Source: Cryptomeria japonica (taxonomy: Eukaryota > Streptophyta > Pinopsida > Cupressales > Cupressaceae). From it: 64,000 nt of DNA. Of the stretch, positions 11,761 through 25,216 are shown piece after piece. The first letter of the stretch is position 1, and each line of letters opens with the position of its first letter. The position numbers and the translations under genes were made by a program. Under the pieces are notes generated by a model that had not been told where the DNA came from, made no database searches, and worked only from the letters and a program-made list of their open reading frames with translations. The DNA lies in NCBI RefSeq assembly GCF_030272615.1, contig NC_081406.1, positions 109,319,283-109,383,282 of the forward strand, given 5' to 3'.

Positions 11761-13076
11761 ACAGCGGAGAGAAAATTATTAGAACTCACTTGTTGCCACC
11801 GTCAAATCTGTGAAACCCTCAGATGTATGGAGCTAAAATTATCTTCGATGCCCTTCACTTCTCCAACAGTAACAACTACCAATTTCACAATTTGAGAACT
11901 TACATATTAAGAGGTGGAAAAAATGAGTAATACCTACACACGCCTCATGATAATTCATTTGAGCATGTGAGATAACCCATGATTTGATGGGATTCTGACA
12001 ACTTCCTTTATTACATATCAACTCCACACAAACGGCTTGAGTTTTCATGATTTCTTTCCATAATTAGAATTTTAAAACATGATATGCTCGAAATATTCCT
12101 TTTTCTGCACCACCTTTGCTTTATTAATGTCTTCGGAGCCAACTTGAAATGAAATTTTGAACCGTGAACCATTTAACAAGAATTTCAATGGTTCAAGTTC
12201 AACATGAGAGAACAAAAGGACTATCACCTTACGACTCAACACAACTCAACTAGGAACGAGCGAAAACTTTAGACAAACATAAAGGTGGACCTTGAACCTT
12301 GAACCTTGAAGCACATTAAGAATGGTTCAAAGGTTCAAGTTCAAAGCTGACTTAATACATTGATGCTCACCCACTTAACAACAAAACAAAGTCGCGACAC
12401 ACACAAAGGCACCGATTGAACCTTGAACCTTGAACCAAGACGCAAGTTCAACATACGGGTTCAATGGGAAACAAAAAGTGAATCGCAAAGAAAAAGGTAC
12501 ATAGCCAAGGACGAATCAATCTGAATGGGGGATTCAATATTAATGACACTTTATTTTGCTCAAGACAAAGACTTAACTATCAAAAAAATAAAGGGGTAAC
12601 ATAATCTATCCCATGCATTCTAATAAAAGTCATGATATTTAGGATATTCCTAATAAATTATACTATATCCTTTGGCCTCACGTTCAATAATGTTTCTACC
12701 TTGTCTACTTGAGGCATTAGACACTAGTTCAATTAGTCTTATGATTAATTAAAAATTGATCAAATTGATCCCTAAAGGAAAACATGAAATTTTTTTTGAA
12801 AGCCGGAGAACTATTACTTTTCTCAACACTCTCTATAAGTTTATTGGAAAAGTAATCTCTATAGATCAAACACAGTACCAAGGATTATTTTCAACTAGAA
12901 TAAACCAAATTCCTTTTGGGATTCTTTATTCTTAATAATTTATTACTAGACTGGGAATCTACTAAATGGACACAATAGTTGGTTCATGCTTCTCTCCCTA
13001 TTAAGCTAGACTTTGATAAAAATTTATAATAGAACTAATTGAAAGTATATTTACAAAATATTTTAATGGTTTTGAT
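11761..13076. other. Intergenic DNA with TTGAACC repeats
   Basis: Between about 12150 and 12460 the heptamers TTGAACC and GGTTCAA occur many times in both orientations, including GAACCTTGAACCTTGAA runs at about 12290 and 12418. The rest is AT-rich with nothing I can name. Confidence 0.5.
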
Positions 13077-14050
13077 TTGGGTGTTGGAATCAAGGATCAC
13101 TGAGAGGCGGGGGGGGTGGGTGAATCAGTGATCTACTGGTTAGGAAATTTTTAGACTTAACTTTAAACCACAGAAGCATAAACATGAAAATGAAATGCAA
13201 GAACATAAAAAAATCAACCACAAGATCATAACACTAGATTTTTACGTGGAAACCCAAATGGGAAAAACCACGGTGGTCTTTGAACCCACAATATTATTCC
13301 ACTATGGCCAATAGAAAAACAATATTACAATATGGGGAATGCACAGGCATTCAGGCACACTACCTAGAGCTCATTGCTCAAATACAATAAGGGCTACAAC
13401 TCCAGAAGGCTCACTACCTTATTGATCAAATACAATGATGAATTATAGAAAATGAACTCCAAAATAGCATCTTCAATGCTTGGATGAGTTTTGGTTAAGT
13501 CCCAAATACATTGACTGAATCACCTCTGTTGTTCTGCTTTGTTCTGCCCTACTCATTGTCTCAGTCAGCTACCGAAACAAGAATGCACACGTGAAATTGC
13601 ACCAAAATGGATTCTTGATCACCACTCGCTCGCATACAATCATACCATACTACAAAAAGATCATCTACACTGTTCTTATATATCCGCAATCACAAAATAG
13701 ATCATTTATCATGTTGGTCTGCTAATGTAATGTGTAGTCACTTGTCGGCTTTACCAAATCACCAAGGATAAATGCATATCACCAAAACAACAATAAAATG
13801 ATGTCTCTATGTCGGCTCAATCAACCCAAACATGATTCATAGCTCCACAATCACTGGAAAGCTTCCAGACCAAAACTGCTTTGTTCATCCTAAATATCGG
13901 TTAATTGGCTACCGGTTAACATCCTCTTCCGGAAATCAAGATTTGTGATTACCAGATGGGAATCTCATGAAGATTTGCCATCAATTACAACCCTAAACCA
14001 ATAATCAACCATCAGAAGCCACTGGATGAGTGTTAATTGCCAACATTGGG
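13077..14050 (-). mobile_element. Solo copia LTR with target-site duplication
   Basis: The LTR is 13082-14045 (964 bp). On the minus strand it runs TGTTGGCAATT...TTCCAACA. It is flanked by the perfect 5-bp duplication TTGGG at 13077-13081 and 14046-14050, with no internal region. This is the product expected from LTR-LTR recombination. Its 3' end carries the C-rich hairpin with a 9-bp perfect stem (GATCACTGA at 13095-13103, TCAGTGATC at 13125-13133) and the nested hairpin at about 13243-13292. Confidence 0.88.
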
Positions 14051-17000
14051 CCCATACATAGTAGAGCATATTAAATTTATCTTTACTAATGTTGATGCTT
14101 GGTTGATATCTAATTGTGCCTTGTCCCCCAATTACCTCTTTATAATTTCATCCACCAAGGCTTTGCACTAACACCACATATATATGTTGTCTCTATGGAT
14201 GCTTTCAACTACCTCTCACAATAAAAATCCCATTTTTGATATTATTTTATCATAATATCTCTATCCTTAATTCCAATTTTACAAATCACACCCCATGTTA
14301 ATTCAAAACTCTCCTAAATTTACAACACTCGTGGTGCACTTTGCCTCTATACATATGTTTTAATTTGACAATTATATATTCACAATACTATATTTTTCAA
14401 GAATCAAATAATGAATTGATTTCCCTCTTTTGTGAATTCCTTTACAGTAGAATTACATTCAACATGGTGTGATCACATACCACATTGGTATTTCCTTGTT
14501 GTTTGGGTGTTAACTTACATTATATGTAAAAATATTTCTAAATTAAACTCAAGCTCAATTTTATGTTGTGTCTTATAGTGCAACCATTTTCTTTTCATGG
14601 CTAGCTAGATTCCAATGGTAAATAAGATCTTTATAGCTAGTCATGTGCATATCCCTTCCTACTAGATTATTTCTAAGGCTTGCCAATAATAGTTAAATAA
14701 TATTTGATTAAAATCTTTATGTGTTCTTAATAAGGCAACAAAAGAGGTCTCCATTGTATTCATCCAAAAGACAAGAGGGACCTTTGCATTTTTTTATCCC
14801 CTTTCTCAATGAGTTTTCTTGATTGATAAATGGATTACTCATTATCTTGTAGGTCATGCTCTAATGAAAGTATCATGTGTATCAATATATCCCTATTGCA
14901 TCATCTTAACATCTTAGGTGATGGTTGTTAGAAGGACACCATCATTAGTACTACCTTCTTCAAAACACAAGCCTTGGCACCTGTTAATAACCTATAGTAG
15001 GCATGATAGATTATGTTCCCACAACTTCTCTGGCATGATCATAGCTATTTTTTGGCCTCATATTTCATACCTCTTCAATTCACTAGAGGCTAACTCATTT
15101 AGATTAATTATTTTTCTCTTACTTTGATTCCATATAAAATATGGTCCTAATATTTTTTTAGGGTATTCACACATTCAATGATTTGTAATACCTTTCCCAC
15201 TTTTGTTGGAAATCTTGGATTTAGCAATAATGTGAGTTCCATCTTCAATATCTTGATCGTATCACTTCAAGAACTCCAAATTCTTATCCCCAATATTTAT
15301 TATTCAAGATTTTACTTTCCATTTGATGAGGTATCACTAAATAGGTCATACTTTAGTAAATTGCTATGTTATCAATTTGGATGGGTTTTGATGACTATGT
15401 GAAATATATAATGAATTATATCATTCCTATGATTATTTTTCTATTACTATTGAAAAAAAAAAGAATGCTTGTGCAAAAAAAAAATCTAAACTATGGAAAT
15501 ATTCAAAATGTACAGTAGAAAAATATTTGGAATCTTATACTAGAAAAACATTCAAAATTTAAACTATAGAAAGCATTCATGTGTTGTCACAAAAATGAAA
15601 TAAAGTTTTAAACTAATTGATTATTTTGAGGAGCAAGTCTATACAACCAAATTCTTCAAAGAATTTCCAATGAATGGACTTCCTAAGATAAAATTGTCCA
15701 CTTATTTCTATATCATATATTGCTTCAAGATATATACTAAATATTGCACAAAGTAATATAAATAACATTGGACAACACAAAATGAATTATCCCACATGGA
15801 AAAATTTAACAATTTACTTCATCTTCTAAAGATAGGTACTTTAAAATAAACACAATAATTCATAGTAACAATAAAAATACAGCACTTATCTATAATTAAT
15901 TTATCTTCTTCCCTAATAAAGTGGTCAACTCTCTAGAGGATTGAACTTCTAAGACCTCATAATATCATCGTGCATGGATATGCTACATTGTAAAATCTTC
16001 CACTACTTTGCCAAACAGAGGACATGTGTAATGAATAGGGTATTACCCTTATGCTACCATAATTTCTCTAAAACTACCTCCGTGGGTATTATGTGGCTAT
16101 GAACATTTCGTGGATGTGATAATTTTGGGTCTTATTGATGTATGAGCTTCCATTCCCAAGAGGAAGCCCATTTACTAGAGCTAAACCATCCCTTTTTACT
16201 CTATTTCATAAAAAAAAATATCCTTCCACCAAGATTGTTAATATTGTAATTATTTTTGACACATAAAAGGAAAATAGAAATACATTTAATATTCTCAATT
16301 AGTATAGCCAATAATTAACATCTAATCATACGAATACTAGCATGATAATGTTTTGAAGTAATATAGGAAGGTACTTTTATTCAAAGTACTAGATTAATCT
16401 CCACCTGGTCACCACCCCTATCAACTTTCTCAAAGAATAGAAGTAGCCCTCTAGTTATCCCTTTATAAGATTCCCGCCCAATCTCAATTATCATTGTCTC
16501 CTCTCTCTTCCTCTTAGTCGCCACCTTAATACTAAGCATCATTTCCCACACTCTACTTCAACTTGGCCCACCTATTTACTATATCTTTGGTAATCTAATA
16601 CTAATTATCAATATTAACTTACCACTTATAATCTCCTCCATTTCAAGCTCCCACTTAGTAATTGACTTCAATTTTTCCTTATAACTCCTCTTTTACCATT
16701 TCTTCCACCAACCTAAGACCTTCAAGCATACATTTAGTTATTCTCATCTTATTTGGGTTTCACTTTCCTCCTCCATCTATATTGTCATTCTTCATAATCC
16801 CTCCAGAAAATATACTTTTCTTGGCTTCTTTGTTTGCTAAAACATCAATTCAAAAATATTTAGAGTAATTTTGATTATCAAATTACTCTATAAATTCCAT
16901 TATCTTTCCTTTCTTTCCCATGTTTATTATCCATTTGAAGTGAGCTTAAAGGATATAATTTCTAACTTCTCTCTAAAGATGGATTATTTTTTTATTCTTG

Positions 17001-17087
17001 TCTAAGAAAGCACGACCACATTCAAAGATCTCATGATATAAATCACTATTAGTCAATCTCAACTACTCTCTTGAATCTAAATAGGAT
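14051..17087. other. AT-rich intergenic DNA, nothing recognised
   Basis: Several short open frames exist, but none has a motif, a continuous phase or a neighbour that supports a gene. No inverted or direct repeat pair was noticed. Confidence 0.5.
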
Positions 17088-17092
17088 ATTAG

Positions 17093-17447
17093 TGTGAGAG
17101 TTGAGAAACACAACACTACAAGAGCCTAAAGATCTTTTGCAAGCTGAATAATCTGTTACAAGGAGAAGCAAGGAAGCAAAATAACTAAAAGCAAAACACA
17201 AAAAAAATATGCTCAAAATATGAGAGCTCAATATTCACAAAAATGTGGAATGTGATAATAATACAAGGAAAATAAAATTAACCTCTAATAGGTCAAGAAA
17301 CCCTAAAAGGGAAAACCTAGGCTTGCACATAATAATTAATTATTATGCACCTAATGTTAGCTTAAGTGTAAAAAGAGATAATAGGGAACTTAAAGAATTA
17401 AACAAATATTGTTTAATTAATCAAGTAAAGACCCGATTACTCTAACA
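17093..17447 (-). repeat. Copia-2 3' LTR
   Basis: 355 bp, bounded by TG and CA, next to the ATTAG duplication on the left and a G-run polypurine tract on the right. It lacks a 12-bp segment found in the other LTR. Confidence 0.93.
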
Positions 17448-17460
17448 CCCCCCCTTAAGC
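17448..17460 (-). promoter_or_regulatory. Copia-2 polypurine tract
   Basis: The minus strand reads TTAAGGGGGGG immediately before the 3' LTR start TGTTAGAG. Confidence 0.8.
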
Positions 17461-17657
17461 TAGACTTAGGGAGAAGATAAAACCTAGAACATCTACTAAA
17501 AGTAGGAGAGATGGGTCCTAACAACAAGGCCTGATCAGGTACCCAAATACAATGAAATCTCTACGAAACAAAGAAAAAGGAGAAAACCCAGTGGGAAAAA
17601 ACTCCTCTCCAAAAAGAGATAAAATAACATGCTGAAAGAAGAAGAAGAATGAAGGCC

Positions 17658-20600
17658 TCATAAAGACCCCCCAATGACAACTTCCTTCACCCCAAGCATA
17701 GAGCGCAAGTGAAGATAGCACGACGATGCAAAAGGTTTCGTGAAGATTTCTGCAACCTGCTCGGCAGTGGGAATGTACTCCAGAATGAGAGAACCATCCT
17801 GAATCAATTGGCAGATGAAATGCATGTGAAGCTCAATGTGCTTCATCTGCTGATGCTCTACTGGGTTGCGAGAAATATGAATAGCACTTTGACTGTCACA
17901 CCAAAGAACAGTGGGACTATCAGGAGGAAAAGCAAACTCAGTCATCAACTGTCAAAGCCATAAGATCTCTTGATTGGCGAGCACAACAACTCGGTACTCA
18001 GCCTCTGTAGATGATAATGCATGAGTAGTTTGCTTCTTGCAAGACCATGTGATAGGACCAAAGCCAAGATAGAAAATAAAGCCAGAAGTAGACTTCCGAT
18101 CAGTGATATCACCAGCCTAATCTGAGTTAGTGTAGCCAACAATGTGAGGTCCCCCTGATGTGTAGTGAATGCCATGAGAACTAGAGCCCTAAATGTATCG
18201 TAAAATGCATTTGGCAGCTTGCCAATGACTCTCATGAGGATCATGGGAGAATTAAGAGACAAGGCCAACCATAAAGGAAAGATCAGGACGAGTGTGAGTC
18301 AGGTACAACAAACTGCCAACCAACTGCCTGTAAAGTGTAGAATCTACTGAAGGAGTGGGACAAGTAGTAATCAAAACAACCCCTAAGTGAAAAGGAGTGG
18401 GTGTAGGCTTGCAATCAAGCATACCAAAGCATCGAAGTATGTCAAGAGAATAATTATACTGGTAAATGTAGATCCCATCAAAAGACTGAATCACCTGAAG
18501 ACCAAGGAAATAGTGCAAAAGACCAAGATCTTTCATCTCAAGCTGGTCCATCAAGGCTCACTGAATATGCTGAATCATACAGGATGAGCTACCTGTGATG
18601 AGGAGATCATCAACATATAGCACAAGAATCAGGATCTCACCCTTAAGAAGCTGAATATACACTATGTGATCAAAATGACTGCGGGTGAAACCAGTGGAGA
18701 GAAAGAAAGAATCCATCTTCTCATACCAAGCCCAAGGGGCCTATTTGAGACCATATAATGAATGCCGAAGTATGCAAACCAAAGAACTGTCCTGCATAAA
18801 TCCCTGAGGCTTCTCCATGTAGATTTCCTCTTGTAGGTCCCCATGCAAGAAGGGACTCTTCACATCCATTTGAAAAACAAACCATCCTCGAGAAGCTGCA
18901 AGAGATAGTACAAAGCGAATAGAGTTCATCTTGGCGACAGGGGCAAAGGTCTTGGAGTAATCAATACCCTCAACCTGTGAGAAACCCTTCACAACAAGAT
19001 GTTCTTTGTACTTATCAATAGAACCATCAACAACATACTTAGTACGATACAACCAGCGACACCTAACCATCTTTCTGCCCTTAGGAAGAGAATAGAGATC
19101 CCAAGTATGATTCCTCATCAAAGAAGAATACTCCTCCTCCATAGCACAATCCCACTTAGGGTGTCTTGTAGCCTTTGAAAACTTCTGAGGATCATCTGAA
19201 ATGGCATGACTCAAAATACTAGAACCCACAACATGAGAACGGGTGAGACTAGGATCACCGACAATAGAACCCGCCGCCTCAACTGTAAAGCGAGCCCACT
19301 TGGGCATCTGAGGTGGAGCAGGTGGAGGTGGGGATGGTGGATCATCAACACCATCATTAGAATCATCCTCAAAATAATCTCGAAGAGATGCAGTGGAAGG
19401 AGTAGGCAGAGGAGTATACACTGGAGTCGGAGTATCCATTGTGGGAAGGTGCTCATCAAACTAAACATCCCGTCGAAACATGACCTCTTTGGAATCAGGA
19501 TCAAACAACTTGTACGCCTTAACATCCTCACAGTAGCCAAAAAAAATGAGGGGTCGGATCTTCCACTCCATGGTTTTCCTCTGAGCATCAAGAATAAAAG
19601 CCCATGCCTCACTGTCAAACACTTGGAAAAAAGAAACATCAAGCTTGTCATGAGACCAAGCCTCCTCAAGAGTCATATGTCAAATCGCCTTGTGAGGCAT
19701 TTGATTCTGAATATAGTTGGCACAATTGACTGCCTCAACCCAAAAAGATGAATCCATGGACCTGGACTGAATCATACAATTAGCCATCTCCTGTAAAGTT
19801 CTGTTCTTGCGCTCAACAACACCATTTTGCTGAGGGGTGTAGGGAACAATAAACTGATGCTACAAACCATGATCAGTGCAAAAATATTTGAAAGCCTGAT
19901 TCACATACTCCCCCCCATTATCTGTACATATCTGTCAAATAGAACAACCAGATTGCTTCTCTACAAATGTCTTGAAGATTCAAAATGAATCAAAGACATC
20001 AGAGTTGTACTTAAGAAAGTACACCCATGTGCGTCTAGAGAAGTCATCGATAAAAGTGAGTACATACTTGGCCCTAGAAAAAGGAGTGGGAAATGACATG
20101 AGATCACTGTGAATCAACTCCAAGGGTGCCAAAGCACGAGAGGCTCTTCCCTTTGGAAAGGGATCTCTGTGATGCTTTCCAAGAACACCACCATGAAAAA
20201 CACCACCAGTTTAGGAAATCTGTGGGAACCCAAGAACAAGTGCCCGTGTACTCATCTGCTAAAGATATCTATAATTGACATGGCCCAAGTGCTCATGCCA
20301 AATCTTACTCACTGAATCTGCACGTGCTATAAGAGATGAACTTGCACCTGCAGAGGGCTCAAATCCATCAAATTGGTACAGATGAGATGTAGTATCAACA
20401 CTCCCAGTTGCCACAACCAAATCAAAGTCATGGAGGTCCCGAATAACCACATCATGTGGTGAGAACTCAACTGTCTTACCAGAGCCAGAATGACAAATAT
20501 GATAAATGGACAGGAGGTTCGTCGAGATGTTAGGGACAACCAGAACATCCTACAGAGTACCCCCATCCAAAGAGACAAAACCTGAACCCAAGACTGAAAG

Positions 20601-21678
20601 CTAAACTGAGTCACCCACTGCAATATGTGAAGTACCACAAGAGGCAAGAGAAGTAACCAACTACTGAGTGTGAGTCATATGGTGAGAAGCACCAAAATCA
20701 AGTATCCATATGGACCCATAGGTCAAAGCTCAAGTAGTGAGAGCATGACCTTTTCCTATGGAAGGAGAAGATGCCTGAGGTGAGGAGATGTGATGTTGCT
20801 ACATGGTGTCCTCTAAAGCCTCTAAGAATTTCCAACACTTGGAAACAGGATGTCCTTCCTTGCCACAAAAACTGCAAGTGTCTCCTGATTTCTTCTTAGT
20901 CTTGGAGGAAGACTCACTAGACTATGAATATTTCCCATATTTCGGAGGAAATGGTGGTTTAGAATCAGATTTAGGAGGAGGCTTGGAGGAATGCTCGCTG
21001 CTAGCAAAATTCTTCTTCGACTTCAGTTTCTACTTTTGCTTCTCCTTAGAGGACTCAACAACCAATGCTTTGTTCTTGGATCCTAAGAGCATATCCAGCT
21101 GAGAAAGATGAGACTGCTCATGAGACAAACGCTCACAAAAAAATATCAATAGTAGGTATGGTGAAACGAGCACCCAAGCCATCCATGGTGGAGTAGAAAG
21201 CAAAGGAAAAAAATTGAAAATGATCCCGAATCTTTGAAAGAATCAAGTGAATGCACTCTGTGTTTGTCTTGATCTTGCCACATCCCTGAAGAATAGATCT
21301 GGTAGTCTTGAACTTGTTCAAAAAATCCTCAATGGTGGGAAAGGAATCAGGTGACAAGGAGACCAACTCTGCCTCAATCTGTAATGCCTGAATCTCATTC
21401 ACCCTCCCGAAGAGAGACTCAAAATTCAACCACATAGCCCAAGGAGTGAGCAACTCATCAAGGTGAAATAGAAGACTGTTAGAGACATGCAAAGAGAGAA
21501 AACCCATGGCCTCATCCATCTTGTTTCTATGCTGAAGAATCTCATAAGGACACTGCAAGAGAGGCTGAACCTCATCCAAACAAGACCACAATCCTCATGC
21601 CCGGAGAAGCCTCATGATGCGGGGTTTCCAGGTGTGATAGTTGTGTGAAGTCAACAACTCAACTGAAGGATCTGCCAT
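17658..21678 (-). pseudogene. Copia-2 gag-pol polyprotein, mutated
   Basis: Gag starts at an ATG at 21678 (MADPSVELLTSHNYHTW). A CCHC knuckle CSFCGKEGHPVSKC follows at about 20880-20835. The protease site reads WILDFGASHHMT (about 20710-20675), with the usual Ser of Asp-Ser-Gly replaced by Phe. The integrase zinc region (IWHEHLGH) lies near 20300. Reverse transcriptase runs about 19170-18560, with FQMDVKSPFLHG and an intact YVDD near 18620. RNase H and the C-terminus (LSSTEAEY, IFTKPF) end at 17658. Stops occur in gag, between integrase and RT, and in RNase H, so no full product can be made. The order PR-INT-RT-RH identifies Ty1/copia. Confidence 0.93.
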
Positions 21679-22910
21679 GAAAACTCTACACCTGCACCTG
21701 CTTGTTGGTTTTTTTATTATTATGTGATCTTTCAGAATAGATAGAAGATGCAAAAAGGTTTGTTTGTTTTGAGAGTTTCAGTGTTCTTGATTTCTGATAT
21801 AAATGATAGAAAGAGAGAAAAAACACCCCCCATAATAGATAAACCCAAACCCTAGTACATACTGATGAGAAGGAAATAGTGCAGAAGCAAAAAAACTTCA
21901 AACTGAAATCTCATGTACCTGATGAAAATTCTGAGAAACAAGATCACATATCTGAATAGAGCATGCTGAGAGCTTTCCAATGCCTATTCATTTTCAAAAA
22001 ACGGAGTCTGTTTGCCCATTCTACAACCCTGGAAGTGCAAAAAGGAGGCTCCACTTTGATTGGAAAAAAGTATAGTCAAACAACAAATTCAGAAAAAGAA
22101 TCCAACACCACGAGGTCTGGCTCTGTACCAACTTTTCGACACCTATTAGTTTTCCAAAAAATGACTTCGGATGCCCAAGATATGGCCAAAAAATGAACCC
22201 CCCCTCAAAAAGGCAAGAAGGTGGTGGTCTAGTGGAGGGGCCAGGTGGTGGTGGTGCTCAGGCGACGCTCTGGGGAGGAGCGGTGGAGTGGCGGGGCTGC
22301 GGAGGAGGTGGTCGAGTGCAGGGAGAGGCCAGGTGGTGGCGACACAAGGAGAGGTTGGGCGGCGGGTGGCCGGAGGGCCGGTGAGGGCTGGTAGGGCGGG
22401 GCCAACGGGAGTCAGAGGGCGGGGCCAGGGGGGGCCGGAGGGTGGGGCTAACGGGGACTGACAGGTCCGATCGGCCATATGGACAACCGACGATCGAACT
22501 ATCAGAGGTACAGACCCCTGCGAAACCCCAAGTCAAAAAAAACTTTTTTGTTTTGTTTTCACCTTTTTGATTTTTTTTGATTTTTTTGTTGATTTAAAAA
22601 AAAATCAGCTTGCATGCCATAAAAAAGGCAAAAAATATATTTTTTAAATTTTTTCTTGAACTGCGTGCCAGGGTCGTACGACCTGGTATTGAAGAAAAAT
22701 TAACCCCAAATGCTCATGAGTCAAAACTAGGCAAGTTTTATATGACTATAGGGGTTTTTGGGCCTTCTAAGCACAATGGTGAGGTCCGTTTAGGCCCAAA
22801 GTGCTTAGAAAAAGACCTATCCCTAAGTACAAAAAAAAACTTCCTGAAACCCCAGTTCTGCTTCCAATGCAAAAATTCTCAAAACAAGAACAAATAGTTG
22901 CAGATCTGAA
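21679..22910 (-). other. Copia-2 5' leader with a GC-rich block
   Basis: The untranslated leader between primer site and gag is about 1.2 kb. Bases 22195-22480 are strongly GC-rich and purine/pyrimidine-skewed, unlike the rest of the AT-rich element. A proline-rich minus-strand open frame crosses the block but has no start context or motif. I take it as a structured leader rather than a gene. Confidence 0.6.
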
Positions 22911-22922
22911 GCTCTGATACCA
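22911..22922 (-). other. Copia-2 primer binding site
   Basis: TGGTATCAGAGC on the minus strand, directly inside the 5' LTR. It is a perfect initiator-Met tRNA 3'-end complement. Confidence 0.93.
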
Positions 22923-23289
22923 TGTGAGAGTTGAGAAACACAACACCACAGGAGCCTAAAGATATTTTACAAACTGAATAATCTGTTACAAGGAGAAGCA
23001 AGGAAGCAAAATAACTAAAAGCAAAACACAGAAAAAATATGCTCAAAAGATGAGAGCTCAATATTCACAAAAATGTGTAATGTGATAATAATACAAGGAA
23101 AAGAAAATTAACCTCTAATAGGTCAAGAAACCCTAAAAGGGAAAACCTAGGCTTGCACATAATAATTAATAAAAGAATTAATTATTATGCACCTAATGTT
23201 AGCTTAAGTGTAAAAAGAGATCATAAGGAACTTAAAGAATTAAACAAATATTGTTTAATTAATCAAGTAAAGACCCGATTACTCTGACA
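22923..23289 (-). repeat. Copia-2 5' LTR
   Basis: 367 bp, TG...CA. It is nearly identical to 17093-17447 except for about a dozen base changes and a 12-bp direct-repeat-like insertion near 23170. Confidence 0.93.
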
Positions 23290-23294
23290 ATTAG

Positions 23295-24887
23295 AGATGC
23301 TAAGTTGGACAAAATTACAAAGAGTACTATAGTGCCCACCACTCTTGGAGATCATCTTCATAATTAAAGTCCACTAAACTAGACAACCACCATAACATCA
23401 AGAACGTGCAATCCATGGTCAATAGAATCATTAGTTGCTTTGATGTTTCCACTTAATGGCCCATTAACATTTCAAATTATATTAGCAATGTTTATAAGAG
23501 TATCTTGCACTAGTTTTTGTTCTAATTTGTTGATAGTTCATAATTTCATATGATGGCTCATTTTTATTTTATTATTTTTTCATGCTATCTTCAATTGAAA
23601 TATGCTTTGTGCTTCTCACTATATTAGTCATAACATCTACGATTCATTTTATATTCTAATTAAATATAATTTATTCTAAAAAAATTGATAGATATATCCA
23701 AAGCTTTTCTAACTAATGTAATTTTTGAGTTGTAAATTTTCTTTAAAAATAGCATCAAATTTTTAAGTAAAACATTTCTAATTATTCTATGTGAACATCA
23801 TTTTAATAATCATATGAATCATATGACACAATTCAAAAGTGTAATAAAAAAAATTAATTTTTTTTCCAGAAAATTTGCAACTCAATATTATACACTCTAA
23901 TTTTTTATTTCTCAAATTTATGTCATCTATGCATGACCATTAAAGATCAATTTATTGCCTTTAATGGTTTTTCATAACCAAATCCTAAATTTGATGGCCA
24001 TATAAATGGTTTTTCATAACCAAATCCTAAATTTGATGGCCATATAGCATATTTATGTATTTTTTTCATAAAATATAATCAATATTTTAGAAAGATTATA
24101 TCACATGAAATGAAAGATTTTGAATGAACTATACAAAATTCTTAAGAATCACAAGTGTATATATTAATCCTATATTATTTTTCTTATTAAAGTATGCATT
24201 AATATGTGAATGGGAAACCATTGCAAATAAAATACATGATTGGTAGGATTGATGTCAAACTATCATAAGCCAAGGTTGTGAACTTCAAAATTTACTAAAT
24301 TATGAGGGTTTTGAATACTATTAATAATTGTCTCATCTTAGAATATGGATAACAGTTTCAGCTAAGTATCAATGTCGGGCTAAAACCTATATATGTTAAA
24401 TTGTATCCATTAACCAAAGATAAAATCAAGTTAATTTTTGCTAACCAATCAGTGTATGAAATCCAAGGACCTATTTTATACACTTATTCCATTCATAACT
24501 AATGGACATATAGTTAATCATTTTTTATTAAATTGATCCTAGTTCATTTTTAAGAAGTGCTACTTAGGGTTTACATTATTTAATTTTTAATGAGTCTACT
24601 ATGTATATAACATAATCATTTTAAGCTCATATTAGTAATAATCATTACAAATAAGACAACAATTTATAAATAATGATTCAAGTAACATATTTCCTTATAA
24701 ATGAATGCTTTCATTTTAGATGCACTTTCATTATTCTAAGCTAGTTGTCAAGTTGTGATCATCAAATTTATATTATGTTGAAAACAAGATGATGAAAACC
24801 ATAATATATTCACTTCTTAGATTAGAAGAATAATTACATTACATACAATATCGTACAAGTTAACTTACTAATTACTAGTGCCTTTAG
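23295..24887. other. AT-rich intergenic DNA with a 42-bp tandem duplication
   Basis: No gene is seen. Bases 23963-24004 and 24005-24046 are a perfect-looking head-to-tail copy of a 42-bp unit (AATGGTTTTTCATAACC...GGCCATAT). The rest is low-complexity AT-rich DNA. Confidence 0.6.
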
Positions 24888-25161
24888 CTAGGCAGTGTGC
24901 CTGAATGCATGTGCATTCCCCATTGTAATATTTCATATACTTATAATGGGGTATCATCATATTGTGGGTAGGTTCCCACCGTGGTTTTTCCCCTGATCGG
25001 TTTTTCCACTTCAAAATTTTTGGTGTTATGTGTGTTCATGTTGTGTTGTTGATTCATTCTTTCATCGTTAATTATCAAATCTGAGATTTAAGAAAGTTGT
25101 TTTAATATTTGTACACAACTGATTCACCCCCCCTTCTTAGTTATCTACCCTATTTTCATCA
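24888..25161 (+). repeat. Copia-3 5' LTR, 3' part only
   Basis: Similarity to the solo LTR (read on its minus strand) begins at GGCAGTGTGCCTGAATG and continues to the end at TTTTCATCA. It contains the nested hairpin (24962-25010) and the C-loop hairpin (AACTGA 25117-25122, TTAGTT 25137-25142). The upstream half was not found. Confidence 0.65.
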
Positions 25162-25163
25162 AT

Positions 25164-25175
25164 TGGTATCAGAGT
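25164..25175 (+). other. Copia-3 primer binding site
   Basis: TGGTATCAGAGT, two bases after the LTR end. It matches the initiator-Met primer site with one change. Confidence 0.85.
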
Positions 25176-25216
25176 AGGTTCCTCCATAGAATTTTAACAA
25201 CTTGGGGTGATCCGGG

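Larger units (their letters stand above)
17088..23294 (-). mobile_element. Copia-2: complete Ty1/copia element with TSD
   Basis: The element is 17093-23289 (6.2 kb), flanked by the 5-bp duplication ATTAG at 17088-17092 and 23290-23294. LTRs are 355 and 367 bp, with about a dozen substitutions and one 12-bp indel between them. The primer site, GC-rich leader, gag, protease, integrase, reverse transcriptase, RNase H and polypurine tract follow in copia order on the minus strand. Several in-frame stops and frame changes make this copy inactive. Its LTRs are short and lack the hairpins of the other copias here, so it belongs to a different lineage. Confidence 0.95.

Noticed and set aside
14918-16868. 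Short frames in the 14-17 kb spacer
   Set aside because: Isolated, compositionally AT-driven and without recognisable motifs or linked frames.
22171-22461. Gly/Arg-rich and Pro-rich frames in the GC-rich leader
   Set aside because: They are open only because GC-rich skewed DNA has few stops. No start context, motif or conserved neighbour.
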